From: Tetrahymena elliotti 4EA
Taxonomy: Eukaryota; Ciliophora; Oligohymenophorea; Hymenostomatida; Tetrahymenidae
Length of the DNA: 64,000 nt
Direction: 5' to 3'
Assembly: GCA_000231825.2 (NCBI GenBank)
Contig: JH720293.1
Span: forward strand, 3,151,872 to 3,215,871
In this document: piece after piece, positions 25,932 through 43,295 of the stretch
Layout of the letters: the number at the start of each line of letters is the position of its first letter
How positions within the stretch are numbered: the first letter of the stretch is position 1
The notes under the pieces: model-generated
Databases searched by the model: none
Seen by the model: the letters and a program-made list of their open reading frames with translations, nothing else
Told to the model about the DNA's origin: nothing
Program-made: the position numbers and the translations under genes

Positions 25932-28900
25932 TATAAATTTAGTAGAAATAAAGTATAATAAAGCAAATTAATATTATTAAATACTTATTTAAATGCTATA
26001 TTACAACTTATTAGTATCTATATATGTTTTTATCATAACTGACTGCATTGCAAATAATAATTTTGGTTATTATGCTGAATTATATAAATAAATTATGAAT
26101 ATCAAATATTATTCTTAATAAATATAGAATGAATTTAAAATAACACTGCATACCAAAATCAGTAGAATAAATGTTATTTGATTTAATTATTTATATTTCT
26201 TTAAAGATTTCAGTTTTAAATGTATCATCTAAGTGAAAGTGTCTACTTTTATTTAATATTAATTTCATCTATTAAATATTTATTTAATTAATATATCAAT
26301 CAATTTAAATATTCTTAATTTTTTTCTATATTTCTTATACTATTTATTTTTTGAAATAATATTAATATCCTTGATAATAAAACAATTATTTAATTTGTTG
26401 ATTTAGTTTATTTTTTTAGAGAAATTTTTGAAAAAAGAAATTTTTTTAAAAATAATTATTAATTAAATTAATTTTTTAAACAACAATTGAAATTTTTTTT
26501 TTAATTAAAATTACCGTAATTCTTCAAGTATTCACTCACATAATTTTGATGAGAAGTGGATTTTATCTGAGAAAGTTTTTGTAAAACAAATAAAATTTTT
26601 TTCAAAAGCTAGCTTCTTTCTTTTATTTTCCATAAATAGATTTTATTAATTTTATTTTATTCTGAAAATTGTTTTTCTTTTATTTTAAGATTATTTTTCC
26701 CTCATTTTTTAAATTTGATTTCTAAATCAAATTTCAAATAAAATAATTATCAAGTAAAATATTTACTGATCAAATAAAATCCTCATGTCAAAAATAGAAA
26801 GTAAAATTTTATTTATTTACCTTTTCTAAATTTGTTATCTTTTTTGGAGTCTAATATTTCTTTCATAGAAAATTGTTTTAATTTTTTTAAGATTTATTAC
26901 TTTTTTCTAAAATTTTAAGTTGAATTATGCTAGAACTTTACAAAGTCTTTCATATTTTTTTCTAGAAATATTTGAAGTGTTAATAAGTTAAATATTTTAC
27001 TCAAATATATTTATTAAATATTTATTTAAATGATATTTTAAATAAAATAATTTTTTTTGTACTAATTACAAAAATAATTGAATTTTATTTAATAAAATTA
27101 AAAAAACTAATCATAAAAAAATAAACAATTTCATCAATAAATTTCACTGAAGCAATTCCAATTTAGAATATAAAATATAATTAAAGGAAAACGAATTAAA
27201 GAGAATATTAATAAGATTCTTTTGTATTAACTTTCAATTAAAAAGTTAAGAAAATATTATTTATTGACCAAAAATTTAGCAGCTTATAAATTAAAGCAAC
27301 TCTGAGGTAGCATACCTTAATTTTTTTTTAATGTTCAATGAAAGTTTCTCTATAGTAAAAAAATAATAATGATTTTTGAAAAATCCTCAAAAATAGCATG
27401 AAATCAAAAAAATTCTGACAGATGGGTGTAGAAACCTCAAAATGAGCTATTAGTATTATAATTTCCATACCTAAATTATATTTAGGTTGATCTTTAATTT
27501 TGAACAATACTTAATTTGCCTTAAATAGTGATCTTTTTACATAATAAAATTTGATAAAATATATCATTCGAAAAATGGTGCAGGAAAAAACTATTTGAGC
27601 CTTCTAAATTTCTAAATGAGTCTCTGAAATCTAAAAATTCAGCCTAAACCTAAAAAGTACATAATAAAGTAAGCTAAATTTGTTCAGAAGAGTTAACAAA
27701 GATTACTTTGCTTCTTAACATCTGTTGTCTAAGTTAAAAAAAATATTTGGCTTTTTATCAAATTTTTAATAGAGAATTGTGTTTTTAGCTTTTGTAGAAA
27801 ATGAAATCATTTCTAAGCTATTGAATTTATAATTTTATTCATTTATTACCTAAATTTGAAATATTTTTAAGTTAATTTATTTTTTAAAGGTAATTAATTT
27901 GTTGCCATTTTTTAACTTTGAAACAAACAACATTAATTTTTATATAAAATTACATAATATGTCTACAAAATATATCTTTGCAGCAAAAATTGCTTACAAT
28001 CTAATAAATTATAAATTTACGTATTCACAAATTAATTTTTTTTATTCTGGAGAAAAAAAAATATTTGTAAAAAAACAAATTTAAAATTTTTAGATAAGAA
28101 ATTAATTATGCTGTGAATAATTTTTAGTTCAGACGTTCTTTCTATTCCTTTATAATAAAAACTTTCTTATCAATTTTTTTTACTGAATTAATCTATTTAT
28201 CTTTAAATTGAAGCTTGATAGAAAGATTTTCAAGCTTATGACTAAAAAATGTATGATGGATGAATTTTATTTTTATAAATTTTATATCTTTTCTAAATTT
28301 GTATCTATGAAATTAGAGAAAAAATACTAAGTAAATTTGGTAGCTCAAAGCTTTTAGCTAATACTGACAACAAATGAAATGACTATTTATCTTTTTTCTT
28401 ATGATAGATAGATATGATTTTCTTCGTAATTTTTAAAGTAAAAATAATTATTTCCATAATGAAAGAATTTTAAGAAAGCTTATAACTGATTTTTAGATTT
28501 AAAAACATTCAAAACGTATTACATTAAGAAAGAAATTAAAATGATCTTTTTCTTATACATTCTGTTCCAATTCGAGACCTTTAATTAGTTTTTTCTTTTC
28601 TGGAAGGATTTCTCTCTTTAATTAAATTGTAAATTTTGTGAAGGTAAAGAAAATTATGAGTTTTAATTTAACTTTCTATTTTAAAAATTGACTCAAATTC
28701 ACACTTAATTTCCTACCTTCTAAAAGTTTCTTAAGAAAAATTTAGACAATACATGCAAATGTAACATGATGAGTTTCTCTAAACAGCTCATAATAAAAAA
28801 GCCTTTAAAAAGTAATGAAAAAATAAATAACAAAGTTGAAAGGCTAAAACCCTTACTTATTGAGTGTATAGTATTTTTTATAAAGTAATCACATTGCTTT

Positions 28901-29068
28901 TGAATATTATAATATAAATTGATTATGAAAAATCTAATAAATAATAATATTTTGTATTCCTTAACTTATTACAATTAACTTCATAAAATATTGCAGTTTA
29001 TATTTTGGTAATTGTCTTGATTCAATATAATTTTAATAAACTAAAAAAAAAAAATTTTTTTCCAAAAA
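25932..29068. other. 3.1 kb AT-rich gene-free spacer
   Basis: Largest spacer in the window. I found no TGA-free frame with protein-like composition on either strand and no tRNA- or snRNA-like fold. A few less AT-rich patches (about 26510-26570, 27290-27320 and 27400-27470) could be non-coding RNA or regulatory sequence, but nothing specific is recognisable. Confidence 0.5.
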
Positions 29069-29662
29069 ATGAACTATATTTTTATCTTAGCTTTATTTAT
29101 AACTGCTAGCTTTACTTCAGCCGTTGATCTTCCAGGTAATGTAAACACTGTTATGATAAATAGTGATATCACTTACAAATATAGTATTGTAGGTGATACT
29201 ATTAATATGCAAGTAATATTAACTAACAATGGTGCTATTGGTATTGGCATTGGAGGGTCTCAAATGGTTGGAATAGATGTAGCACATCTTTGGTGGGACA
29301 ATTCTAAAGTTAATATTGCAGATAGAAGTTACATCAACCCTACTTCTACTGGTGTTGTAGCACTTGATACTGATAGAAGTGGTTCAAGTGATTTTACTGA
29401 TTTAGGTTCAACTTTTGACTCCAGTACAGGAAAATGGATAGCAACATTCAAGAGAAAATTAACCACTGGAGATTAGTATGATATTGCAGTCACAGATGGA
29501 GGTAGCACTTAAATTGCTGTTGCAAAGTTTGCAAGTCAAACTTGGGGATAACAACACAGCTCTGCTGTTTATAAAACAGTTACTTTAACTAGCTAATTAT
29601 AGAGCACTTCTTTACTGATTTAAGCTGCTTTTGTTTTACTTGGCCTTATTGCTTTATTTTGA
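29069..29662 (+). CDS. secreted/GPI-anchored DOMON-domain protein, copy 1
   Basis: Single exon, 197 residues. It has a signal peptide (MNYIFILALFITASFTSA), one DOMON domain (haem- or sugar-binding beta sandwich) and a C-terminal hydrophobic tail (LLIQAAFVLLGLIALF) that ends at the stop, as in GPI-anchored proteins. DOMON hallmarks: GAIGIGIGGSQM before the strand with DVAHLWW, then VNIADRSYINPTS, DLGSTFDSSTGKW and a TFKRKLTTGD block, matching the usual pattern of G-W-x-G-x-G-x-S, aspartate-rich strand and R-x-L-x-T-x-D. It probably sits on the cell surface. A paralogue lies 840 bp downstream in the same direction. The ligand is unknown; the single Met in GGSQM could be an axial haem ligand (inference). 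Confidence 0.85.
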
Positions 29663-30499
29663 AAAATTAAAAAAAAAAAACATTACTTTTAGCTTATTAA
29701 AATGTATGTTGATATATATTAAATATAAAATATTAGTTTTTTAATCACATTTTTTTGCTAAAATTTAAAAGATTTTTATTCAAATAAAGTTTGATCTAAA
29801 ATTTTCAGATTAAATTAACAATTTTATATTTATTTTAAAATTTTGTAAGTTCATTTCGCAAACAATTTATTCCTAAATCCCAAATTTTATCAAATTGAAA
29901 TTAAATTTTTACCATCAAAAAAAACTTATTTTTTTGCTTAAATAATCACTCTTATTTTTCCATTTTTAAACATTAAAAATTCTATTTACTCAATTAAAAA
30001 AAATATTCATTAAGATTAGATAAAAAATTATTAAAAGAAATAAATTTCGGTTTTTCGGAAGGAATCTAAAATTATTTTCTAAAAGTTACTTATTATTACT
30101 AGTATCGATTAAACAATCTTTAGTTGTTAAAATTATTTAAATTAGAAATGAAGAATTTTTATTTTAGGTTTTAAAATCTAAATTTTTAATTAAATGAATT
30201 TTGATAGTAGTTAAAGGTTATTTATTGAATTGATTTATTTTCATATTGAAAAAAATCTGAAGTTTTTGCTTTGCCAACTTAAAATGAATTTAAAATAGCA
30301 AGCAGGTAAACTTTAATTAATATCATTTAGGATATCACTAATTAATTACACCAAATAACAATTATCAAGTTAATTCTTATAGAAGTTGATAAACTTCAAA
30401 TCAAAAAATTTTTGACAATCAGTATTAAAATTTTTTTTTTTTGTGAGATTAAAATATATTGACCAAAAAATTTACAAAAGAAAATAATTAGAAAAAGAA
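29663..30499. other. spacer between DOMON paralogues
   Basis: AT-rich, no gene seen. Contains the promoter of copy 2. Confidence 0.5.
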
Positions 30500-31135
30500 A
30501 TGATTAAGCCCTTTATATTAACCTTGCTTTTCATGCTAAATTTAGCATCAGCTGCTTCTACTATCCCAGGAAATGTTAATAGCATCAATCTAAGTAGTGA
30601 TGTTATATTCAAGTATAGTATTGTTAATGATGCAATTAATATTTATGTAGCTATAACTTGCCCAGGAGCTATTAGTGTTGGACTTGGTGGATCTGTAATG
30701 ACAGGATTAGATGTAGCACATCTTTGGTGGTAAAATTCTAAAGTCAATATTGTAGATAGAAACTACATAGACCCTCCGACCCCTTATAAAGTCTTAACTG
30801 ATGAAGAAAGAGGAGGATCTAATGATTTTTAGGATAGTGGCTCAACATATGATGAATCAACAGGTAAATGGGTAGCAGTATTTAGTAGAAAATTGAATAC
30901 AGGTGATAAATATGATTGTTAAATTACAGATGGTGGCTAGATTCAAATATCAATAGCTAAGTTCTCCACACATACTAATTGGGGAAATTAACATATTGGA
31001 ACTTACTACAAATCAATTAAAATGACTTCAAGTCTAGATTAAAGTACTGATACTACAACTACAAATTCAAAGAATTCAGAATCATCTTATCTTATTTTTG
31101 GAGCTTTCACTATGATGTTTCTTTTTGCTTTATGA
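30500..31135 (+). CDS. secreted/GPI-anchored DOMON-domain protein, copy 2
   Basis: Single exon, 211 residues, ATG at 30500, TGA at 31133-31135. Same architecture as the gene at 29069: signal peptide (MIKPFILTLLFMLNLASA), DOMON domain (GAISVGLGGSVM, DVAHLWW, VNIVDRNYIDPP, STGKWVAVFSRKLNTGD) and a hydrophobic C-terminus (LIFGAFTMMFLFAL), probably replaced by a GPI anchor. It differs by a Thr/Ser-rich linker before the tail (DQSTDTTTTNSKNSESS) and by two extra cysteines in the domain. The conserved block DVAHLWW followed by the DR(N/S)Y strand shows tandem duplication. Probably an extracellular binding protein; function unknown. Confidence 0.85.
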
Positions 31136-32209
31136 AAAAAGTATGGAGGATCTAAAATAACAAATTTAAGAATAAGAAAAAATATATTATGTAAATAAAT
31201 ATGTTTATATTTTTAAAGTAGAACTTTGTTTTAATTAACATTCTTTTTATTTGAATGAGAGTTTTACTTTAAATTATCAATTTTTTTTTGCAATAAATTT
31301 GTGATATTGTTTTGAATAAAAATTTTAAGATAAATTTATCAATAATCAATAAATAATTGACAAAAAATAAGATAGCCGCCCTCTTTAATTACAGAAAAAT
31401 AGAAAAATTAGGAAAACTTTATTTTCCATTTTATTATTTAATTAAACTAAAAAGAATTTTTTATTTTTAACAATGAAACAATTTAAATTATTTAATTGAA
31501 TTCATATTAAAATCCCAAATTTTTGAGAAATTATGATTATCTGTTTGATTTTTGATTAAAATATTTTGAAAAATATTATTTTATTTAGTAAAATGATTCT
31601 AATATCAAAATATTAAATATGAAAAATAAATTGCTCTTTTTCTAATTAATATAATTAATAGGAAAATAAACTGCTTTTAAAATAAATTTGATAATAGAAA
31701 TAATGTTAAATATCTTGAGTTTAAGATATTATGAATGATTTAATAAGCTAATCAATCTATCTTTTATTTTTTATAAATTTTGTTTAAAAAATAAATAATT
31801 TTTAATAGCATTAAATTTATCTTTTGAGAAAACTAAATATTTTTTTGTTTTTTTTAATAATATTGTTTTATTGATTTTGAATTCAATTAACTTTTCCTTT
31901 CTTTTTGGTCTTATAAATATGTTATTGTTAATCTGATTTAGTTAAAAATATACATATTTTTTAATTAATTAAACTTTGTTAATAGATAAGAAAATAATAA
32001 AAATATTTTATTAATCAAGGTAGAGAGATGAGAAGAAAAACTTCTTGTATTTAAAAATTTAGAGATAACTAAATATTAATTAAGTGGATCATTTGATTAA
32101 ATTGATAGAATAAAAAAAATTATACTTATTACTATAAAAGAAATCATAATAAATATCTCAGCCAAAATAGTTAATATAACTAAATATTATAAAAATAATA
32201 ACTAAAAAA
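31136..32209. other. intergenic spacer, AT-rich
   Basis: About 1.1 kb with no coding or RNA signal; upstream flank of the kinase gene. Confidence 0.5.
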
Positions 32210-34030
32210 ATGAATCAAATACTTGACAATAAATATACAATTATTAATGAAATAGGTGAAGGAGTAAGTGGGAAGGTATTTGTCTGTAAATGTGAATAAG
32301 GCCCAAGAAAAACGAATTTAGTAGCTATTAAGTAAATATCTGAATTTACAACATTAGGAAAGAAAAATGACTACTTGAATAAAGAACTAGAAATAATAAA
32401 ATTTTTAATAGAATAAAATAAAAATGAAAATGTTTGTGAAAACGTTCTATAAATATACGATGTGTTCAAACAAGGTGAATACTTTTATATCGTTAGCGAA
32501 TATTGCTAACAAGGAGATTTATTATAATACTTAACTAATAATCACATGAACTTATCATAACAAAATTATCTAGATATAATCCTATAAATAGCTTAGGGAA
32601 TTTAGTATCTACATTCTATAAACTTAGCCCATAGAGACCTGAAACCTGAAAACATTCTTATGAAGTATGATGCTGGTCTTCAGCTAGTTATTACAGATTT
32701 TGGAATATCTTCTACTTAAGATATGAAATCAACTGTAGGAACAGTAAATTATATGGCTCCAGAAATATTTTTGTTACAAAACTATGATAAAACTGTAGAC
32801 ATTTGGAGTTTTGGCTGCATTATGTATGAAGTTATTTACAACTAATAACTATTCTCAGCTGCAACAACTCAAAAAATAGTCATGGAAATAAAAAATTTTT
32901 AAACCTACTAAAAAGAAGAAAATAGACCTTTAGTTAGAGATCTTAACTAAATAATAAAGAGCTGCTTATCAGTAGATCCTTCTTAAAGACCGTCTATGCA
33001 AGAGGTTTTGCTAAACTTATAAGAGTTGGATAAATAGTATAATGATTAATAAGATTAATAATATGAAGATGATGAAAGTGGAATAGAATTAAGTTATGAA
33101 GATAGTGAATAAATAGATGAACAAAGCGAAGATGATGAGAAAGTAAAAGAATACTATCAACCTAATAAAGAATTAAAAGAAGATATTCAAAAAGCAAGCA
33201 CATAAGAAAACTCTATTTAAATATATGATTTAAGAATAATTTAATAATAATAAAAATAAGAAGAAAGGAGAGATGAAAATACAAAACAAATTAATTTTAA
33301 GGGATGGTTAGGATATATTTATAAAAAGTGTCTTTTTAAGATCATAAAATAAAAAGAATGCTTTAAGCAAAATAATCAATAATAAATTCTAATAGTGAGT
33401 AGGGATTAAGTTCAAAATTTTTTACAAAAGTTTTCAAATAATTCACCTAATGATGAATATAAAGTAGCTGTGTTATTACATCACATATTAAATAGAAGCG
33501 TAAAACAAAATGATTAACTTATTTAACAAATTGAAAAAGTGATAAATGATGATGATGATAAAAGATACTTTTAGGACTGTTTAGATTAGTGCGTAATATA
33601 AAAACTTAATAATAAAAAAATTGATAAATTTTTTGAATTATCAAAAAATTAAAAATTCTAATAAATATTCAAAAAGTTAAGCTTTACAGGTATAGAGCTT
33701 ACTTAATCTTAAGCTAAATATATTCTAAATTAATTAAAAGAAAACAATTTTCAATTTTCAATTCTACCACTAATACTGATTGTGCTTATTTTTTTCATCA
33801 TTAAACATTTGTTAAAATTAATAACATAAAAATAATTTGAAAAAAATATTTCTAAAAGATGTATTAATAATAATAAAACTTTCATCACAGATTAGAATAG
33901 CATGATTAAAAAATTATTTTTTTGGTTAAAATTAAAAGAGAACTTAATTGAAGAAAACAGCATGATTAAAGAATTGAAAAAATCTATTTATTTCAAATGG
34001 TTAAGTGGTAAGTTTGGCATTAAGGATTGA
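32210..34030 (+). CDS. Ser/Thr protein kinase with C-terminal membrane segment
   Basis: Intronless gene, 606 residues. The kinase domain starts almost at the N-terminus: glycine loop GEGVSGKV (residues 16-23), catalytic Lys41 in [13 protein letters not shown] at 141-148, DFG at 163-165, GTVNYMAPE ending at 185, and the subdomain IX motif [11 protein letters not shown]. All catalytic residues are present, so it should be active. HRDLKPEN marks Ser/Thr specificity. The activation segment is short. After residue 290 comes an acidic Glu/Asp/Gln-rich linker, then a Lys-rich region, and a hydrophobic segment ([20 protein letters not shown]) near residue 525 that could anchor the protein in a membrane with the kinase in the cytosol. 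Ciliates have greatly expanded kinomes, and this is likely one of the lineage-specific kinases. It is convergent with the ABC transporter, with only about 160 bp between the stops. Confidence 0.9.
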
Positions 34031-34188
34031 CCTCTATTAAAAACATAATTAATTTACATTTTTGTAGGATTTTTGTTTGAGTTGCATTTTATATTTGTTG
34101 AAAAAAAAGATTTTTTGATACGAAACATAAATAAAGAAATAAAATACTTAAATTTTATTAATTAATTAATGAATTATATATTATTTGT

Positions 34189-38364
<4,176 letters not shown>

Positions 38365-39772
38365 TGTCTTTGGCAAATTTAATAAACAATTATATATTTT
38401 CTATTTATTATCTACAGTTTAACCTAAAATAATTTGATTTACTCTATGAATATGGTTTTATAAATATATTTGGTTTTATTTTAATTATAGTATTTGGATA
38501 CGCTTTGGATTTACTCAATTTAAAAAACACCTATATCTAATTACTTATCTTTTTGATAATTTTTTGATTAATTTTGTCATTAAAAAGTGATTTATAAAGG
38601 AGAAGAATTAATTATAAACTGTAAAATTTATTAATCTGATAGAATCTATAAAAGATTAATAAACAATAAGGTATAAAAATATTAAAACATAAATTTGGAA
38701 TATTTTTAAAAAGAAACTCAAATTCGATGGATTAGAACAAACAAACAAATAATAATTAATTATACAAATTCATTAAATTGTAACATCACTTCTCTGTATA
38801 AAAATTCTTCTTCTGATAAAGACTTAATTACATTCAATTACTATAAGCAAGATGAAAAATAAATTCTTCTTGTGTCTTTTTTTCGATGCATTTTTAAAAT
38901 CTTATTATATTTTGAAATTATTTATTTATTTTTTTTTGCTAAAAGGACTGATAAAATAATTTAAGTTTAAATTAAAAACATTTAAATTATCTATTAAATC
39001 TTAAAATATTGAATTTTCCATATGTATTATTTCGTTTTAAACATTCAAAATTAAATTTCTAAAAATCTCATTTTAAAGCTAGTTTACGAACAAAACTATC
39101 TCTTTGTATTCTGTAAATTGAATAAGATCTTTGGGATATTTAAATTACTTTTATAGTATTTTAAGATGAAGTATCTTTTAATACTTTTAATACTGATTAA
39201 AATATATAAAAAGAATTATTTATTAATTTTAACGACACTTTCAAGATTATTAAAAAGTATATTAAAAATAAATCTTAAAAATTCTACGATTTTTTATGAG
39301 AGTATTTAATAAATAGAAAAGCTATTTATTTACAAATTGCAGAAGGCTAAAAATATTTTCTCTTAACCTGATAAATTTAATTTGAAATTGATAAATTAAT
39401 CTAGGAAAAATGAGAAAAAGTAAAAGTTGAGAAAATCAGCTTAAATTGTTTTAAATATTTTTTTAGATATAAAAGAAATTTTTTTTGATGTTTTCTTTTT
39501 TTGAGTTAAAAGTAAAAAAATAAAGATAAATTAAATTTTATTAAAGAATAAAAATAAATTTTAACTCAAAGGAATAAGTAGCATTTGGTAAGTTTATTTT
39601 AAATTTATATTTTTTTTTACAAAAATACTATTTAATTTATTTACAATAGATTATGTTTAAAAAATAAGTTAAGTTTAATTCTTTTACATTAATTAAAATA
39701 TCTAAGAAGATACTATTAATAGTTATGTTTTGAATGAATTATTTAAACTATTATTTAAAATATATTATCACA
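38365..39772. other. intergenic spacer, AT-rich
   Basis: 1.4 kb upstream of the ABC transporter and downstream of the cysteine-rich gene. The minus strand stays free of TGA for about 450 nt below 39900, but the composition becomes Asn/Lys/Phe/Ile noise after 39773. No gene called. Confidence 0.45.
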
Positions 39773-42700
39773 TCATTTTCCTGATTTTAAGATTCCTTTA
39801 TTTTTAAAGCTGAAAGATGATTTATCTGTATTTAATATTTATTGTATTGTACCTTTTTAAATTATTAAATACTTACATAATTTATTCTAAATAAAAATTT
39901 ACCTGCTGAAAATTCTTGAGGGAACTACTAAAGTGATAATGAAGTAACTTGATCTTATTCTTTTTTCTTAAATGTTGTTTAAATAATTTTTTTGATTAGT
40001 TCATAGTAGTGGTAAGTACAGCTTACAGATGATATTATCTAAAATAAAAAAATTATAATTATTGATACTACATCAAGGATAGAAGGTTTTGCATACTATA
40101 ACCCCACTTAGGTACTTTCAGGATAATTATTATCACTACTAGCAGTTAAAAAATAAATGCAGACCAAAAATATTTCTGAGCTAATGCAATAAAATTGTTT
40201 CAAGTTATTGTCAAATATCTTAAGCAATAAAATAAGGCCAAATGCAATTTAAACACCTCCTAAGACATAAAAATTAGTCTTGACTTATATTTATTATAAT
40301 AAAATAATAGTAACTATCTTTCTCAACTCGCAGATTGTCCAGATGAAATAATTCTGACTATTTTCAGAGTTAATATCATTTTTTATAATTAAATTTGATG
40401 AGGAATATATGTAATTTTTATCATTTTGAAGAATTTCTACTGAATCCTTAGATATTCTGTTAGTTAAATTATCATTTTATTTTTTATTGTAAATTTCAAT
40501 TGTACATTTTATTTAAATAAAATTGTATAATATAATAATAGCTAAATTTATTGAAGATAATACCAACTCTTTAGATATTTAATCTAATTGACTTAATTGA
40601 TTAAATATAGAAACTATTGAAAACATAGCAAAGATAGAAATCAAACGTGAAGCAATAATAAATAACTGATCTTGAAGAAACCAAAAGATTGATTATTTGT
40701 TCTTTATTACTGAATCTAGTAATTTAAACAAAAGAAGTATTGAAAGTAAAATATTAATAATGAACAAATAATTTATTTATGTTTAAGATGACTAGTTATC
40801 TGATTTAATTAACTACCTTTCTCCAAACAATTTAAAATTATAATTATTGTAGCCATTTAAAAGTTCAATTCTCAAATTATAGGCATTTTTTGGTAAATAC
40901 TATGAAATAATTCCTATCTATTATTGAAGCATAAAAGAATATTAAATATGAGGATACACTGGTATAATTACTTGAAATAATTGTAAATAATAAGAAATAT
41001 TCTAAAGAGCATCTTTAAAATGAAGAAATGATTAACTGTATGATTATTCAATTTAAATACAGTCTGTTTTATTCACTTCTTCATATCCATATTTACAAAG
41101 GCAAGTATTATCTGATGGATTAAAAATTCTTGTTTTTGAGCTGCATATATTGCAGCCTTTGGGTGAATTAGGTATTTAGCACAATTAACAACTGAAGTGA
41201 CAAGGAAACTCTTCATCAAATTATTAACAAGTTAGCTTATCAGAACATAAAAAGCAAAAATCTTAACAATTTTCACAACAGCTATTGGTTTTTTCATCAA
41301 AAAATTTTCCACTTTTTTTTATTTTAAATAATAATTTAAATCACTAAAAAAAATATGAATTAAGTATTTTAATTTTCATTTAATTGGTTCATGCTCAATA
41401 ATGTCTGTTTTTTCATTTTTGGAGAAAAATTAGAAATAAATAAAATCAAAATTTGCGAAATATATCAATTTATAAGATACTTACTTTCCACAAAAAATGC
41501 ATCGACCTTGTTTCATCAAAAAGCCACTCATACACTTTTAGCAAGAAGGAAGAAATTTTTCTAAAATTTGACAATTTTAATCTGATGGATTTTTTAAACA
41601 TATTTTTTAGGTGGGGTTCAAGTAATATGTAGAGTCACTGCAAATACAAAGATTCAAAGTATTATCAAATAACATTTAAGAAGGGCATTCACATATTTTA
41701 TTGAGCTGATTATAGTCCATAACATCTGAATCTAAGCAGTCACATTTTTAAGAAGAGCTATTAAATTTCATAGTTTCATTGCATAAACATTTACTTTATT
41801 CCTTATTAAATGTCATTTTTAGCTATTCTCTACAAATACATTTATCATTTTAAAAAATCATTGTTTCCTAATCTAGACATTCACATTTTGATTTATCCTT
41901 ACTATACTTCATGCTTAATGTATCAACACATAAACAACTTTATGGATAAAAAGCCATAGTAATTTCATCTATACACTGACATTTCTGAGGTTAAGGATTA
42001 TATATCATAGTTTAATCATCATAACATCCACAACTTTAATTATTTTAATTAAATTTATATTAGGTTTTGTTGCAGCATTACTCAATGCCACTACATTCAC
42101 TAGGACAATTTATGCATTTAGTGCAGACATAACTTTATCGATTTTAATTTTAATCACAATAATATTGTTTGGGATAATTTTATTGGCAAATATTTTAATC
42201 TGAAATAAAGTATGGATAAGATATTGAGCATAAAATACATTAATTAGGTTTTTACACACATGTTAGACATGTATCATCACATTAAAGACAAATATTTACA
42301 TTTCTTTAATCATCTTTTGATAAAAACCATCCTTACGGGCAATCTTAGCACTAATCTTAATAATTAGCTTAACCATTTTCACATACTTTCATTTAAAATA
42401 ATAAAAGTTAACTAGATATTCCTTGAATAACTGAGTCAGCCCAAGTCTAATATGAAATTTGAATTTGGTTAGGTTGTATCTCTTTACAAATTATAGTTTA
42501 TCTTAGATTATGATTTACTAAATTTTATTTATATCCTGTAAGTCCATTCATTAAGCATAGGTAGAAATTTTAAGATGCACAATTATAAATATCTTACAAA
42601 TCTTAAAATTTGAAAGTTTTAGTTCCAGGAGCTGCAGGGATTATATTTTAATTTAAAAATTCATCATCATTAAATTAAATTATTTAATAGTAAGGATTGC

Positions 42701-43295
42701 TAGAAGGATCATAATATATGTAATTTATAATAAGCTTTTCAATAACTACATCCTAACAACTCTAAAAATTAAAGTTAAATCCATCATCTAATGTCTCTGT
42801 ATTTTTAATGAATACACATTATTAATATTGATTTCCATAAAGAACTCCTATTATGTATGGGAATGCTAACATATTTTTATTGAAGTTAGGAGGGTTTTTA
42901 ATGTTATACGAAAATTTCTATTAACCATCTAATTATATTTAATTTATCTCAAATATTCCAACAAAAAATGTATCTATACATATCTCTGCAACAGTAAACC
43001 TAACAAAGTAGTGATTATTACTTTTAAATGTAACAGAATTATCGTTTTCTTATTTTTCAATAATAAATCCAGGTTAATTTTGTACTAAATCCAATTAAAT
43101 ATTACTAATCAATAATTTTCTATTTTGACAATTCAGATTAAATAATACTGTTACTGAATGATCAGAATTGCCCATCCAAGAATCTTAAATATGAATCTTA
43201 TCTTAAAATGGATAAGTAAATATAATCTGGCAATTTATTTTTTAGATAAGATTAGTAACAAAACATAAAATCCAAATTTATCTTGTGATACTCAT
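39773..43295 (-). CDS. cysteine-rich multi-pass surface protein
   Basis: Minus-strand gene, 1,099 residues; exons 43295-41485, 41311-39903 and 39852-39773, introns 173 and 50 nt, all phases consistent. A signal peptide (MSITRQIWILCFVTN) is followed by a 330-residue ectodomain without obvious motif, then a long cysteine-rich block at about residues 310-720 with furin/growth-factor-receptor-like spacing (CQDCPQGW, CDDTCLTC, CTKCINCPSEC) and a run of CxC repeats spaced about 20 residues apart (CQC, CLC, CEC, CIC, CLC, CDC, CEC, CIC). About six membrane segments follow between positions 40800 and 40000 (for example IINILLSILLLFKLL and SIIIIFLFQIISS), with a short cytosolic tail ending KNKGILKSGK. 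This layout is common among ciliate surface receptor-like proteins of unknown ligand. Confidence 0.85.

Noticed and set aside
27899..28084. Forward ORF of 61 codons in the large spacer
   Set aside because: Short, no start context, random composition, no neighbouring exon in phase.
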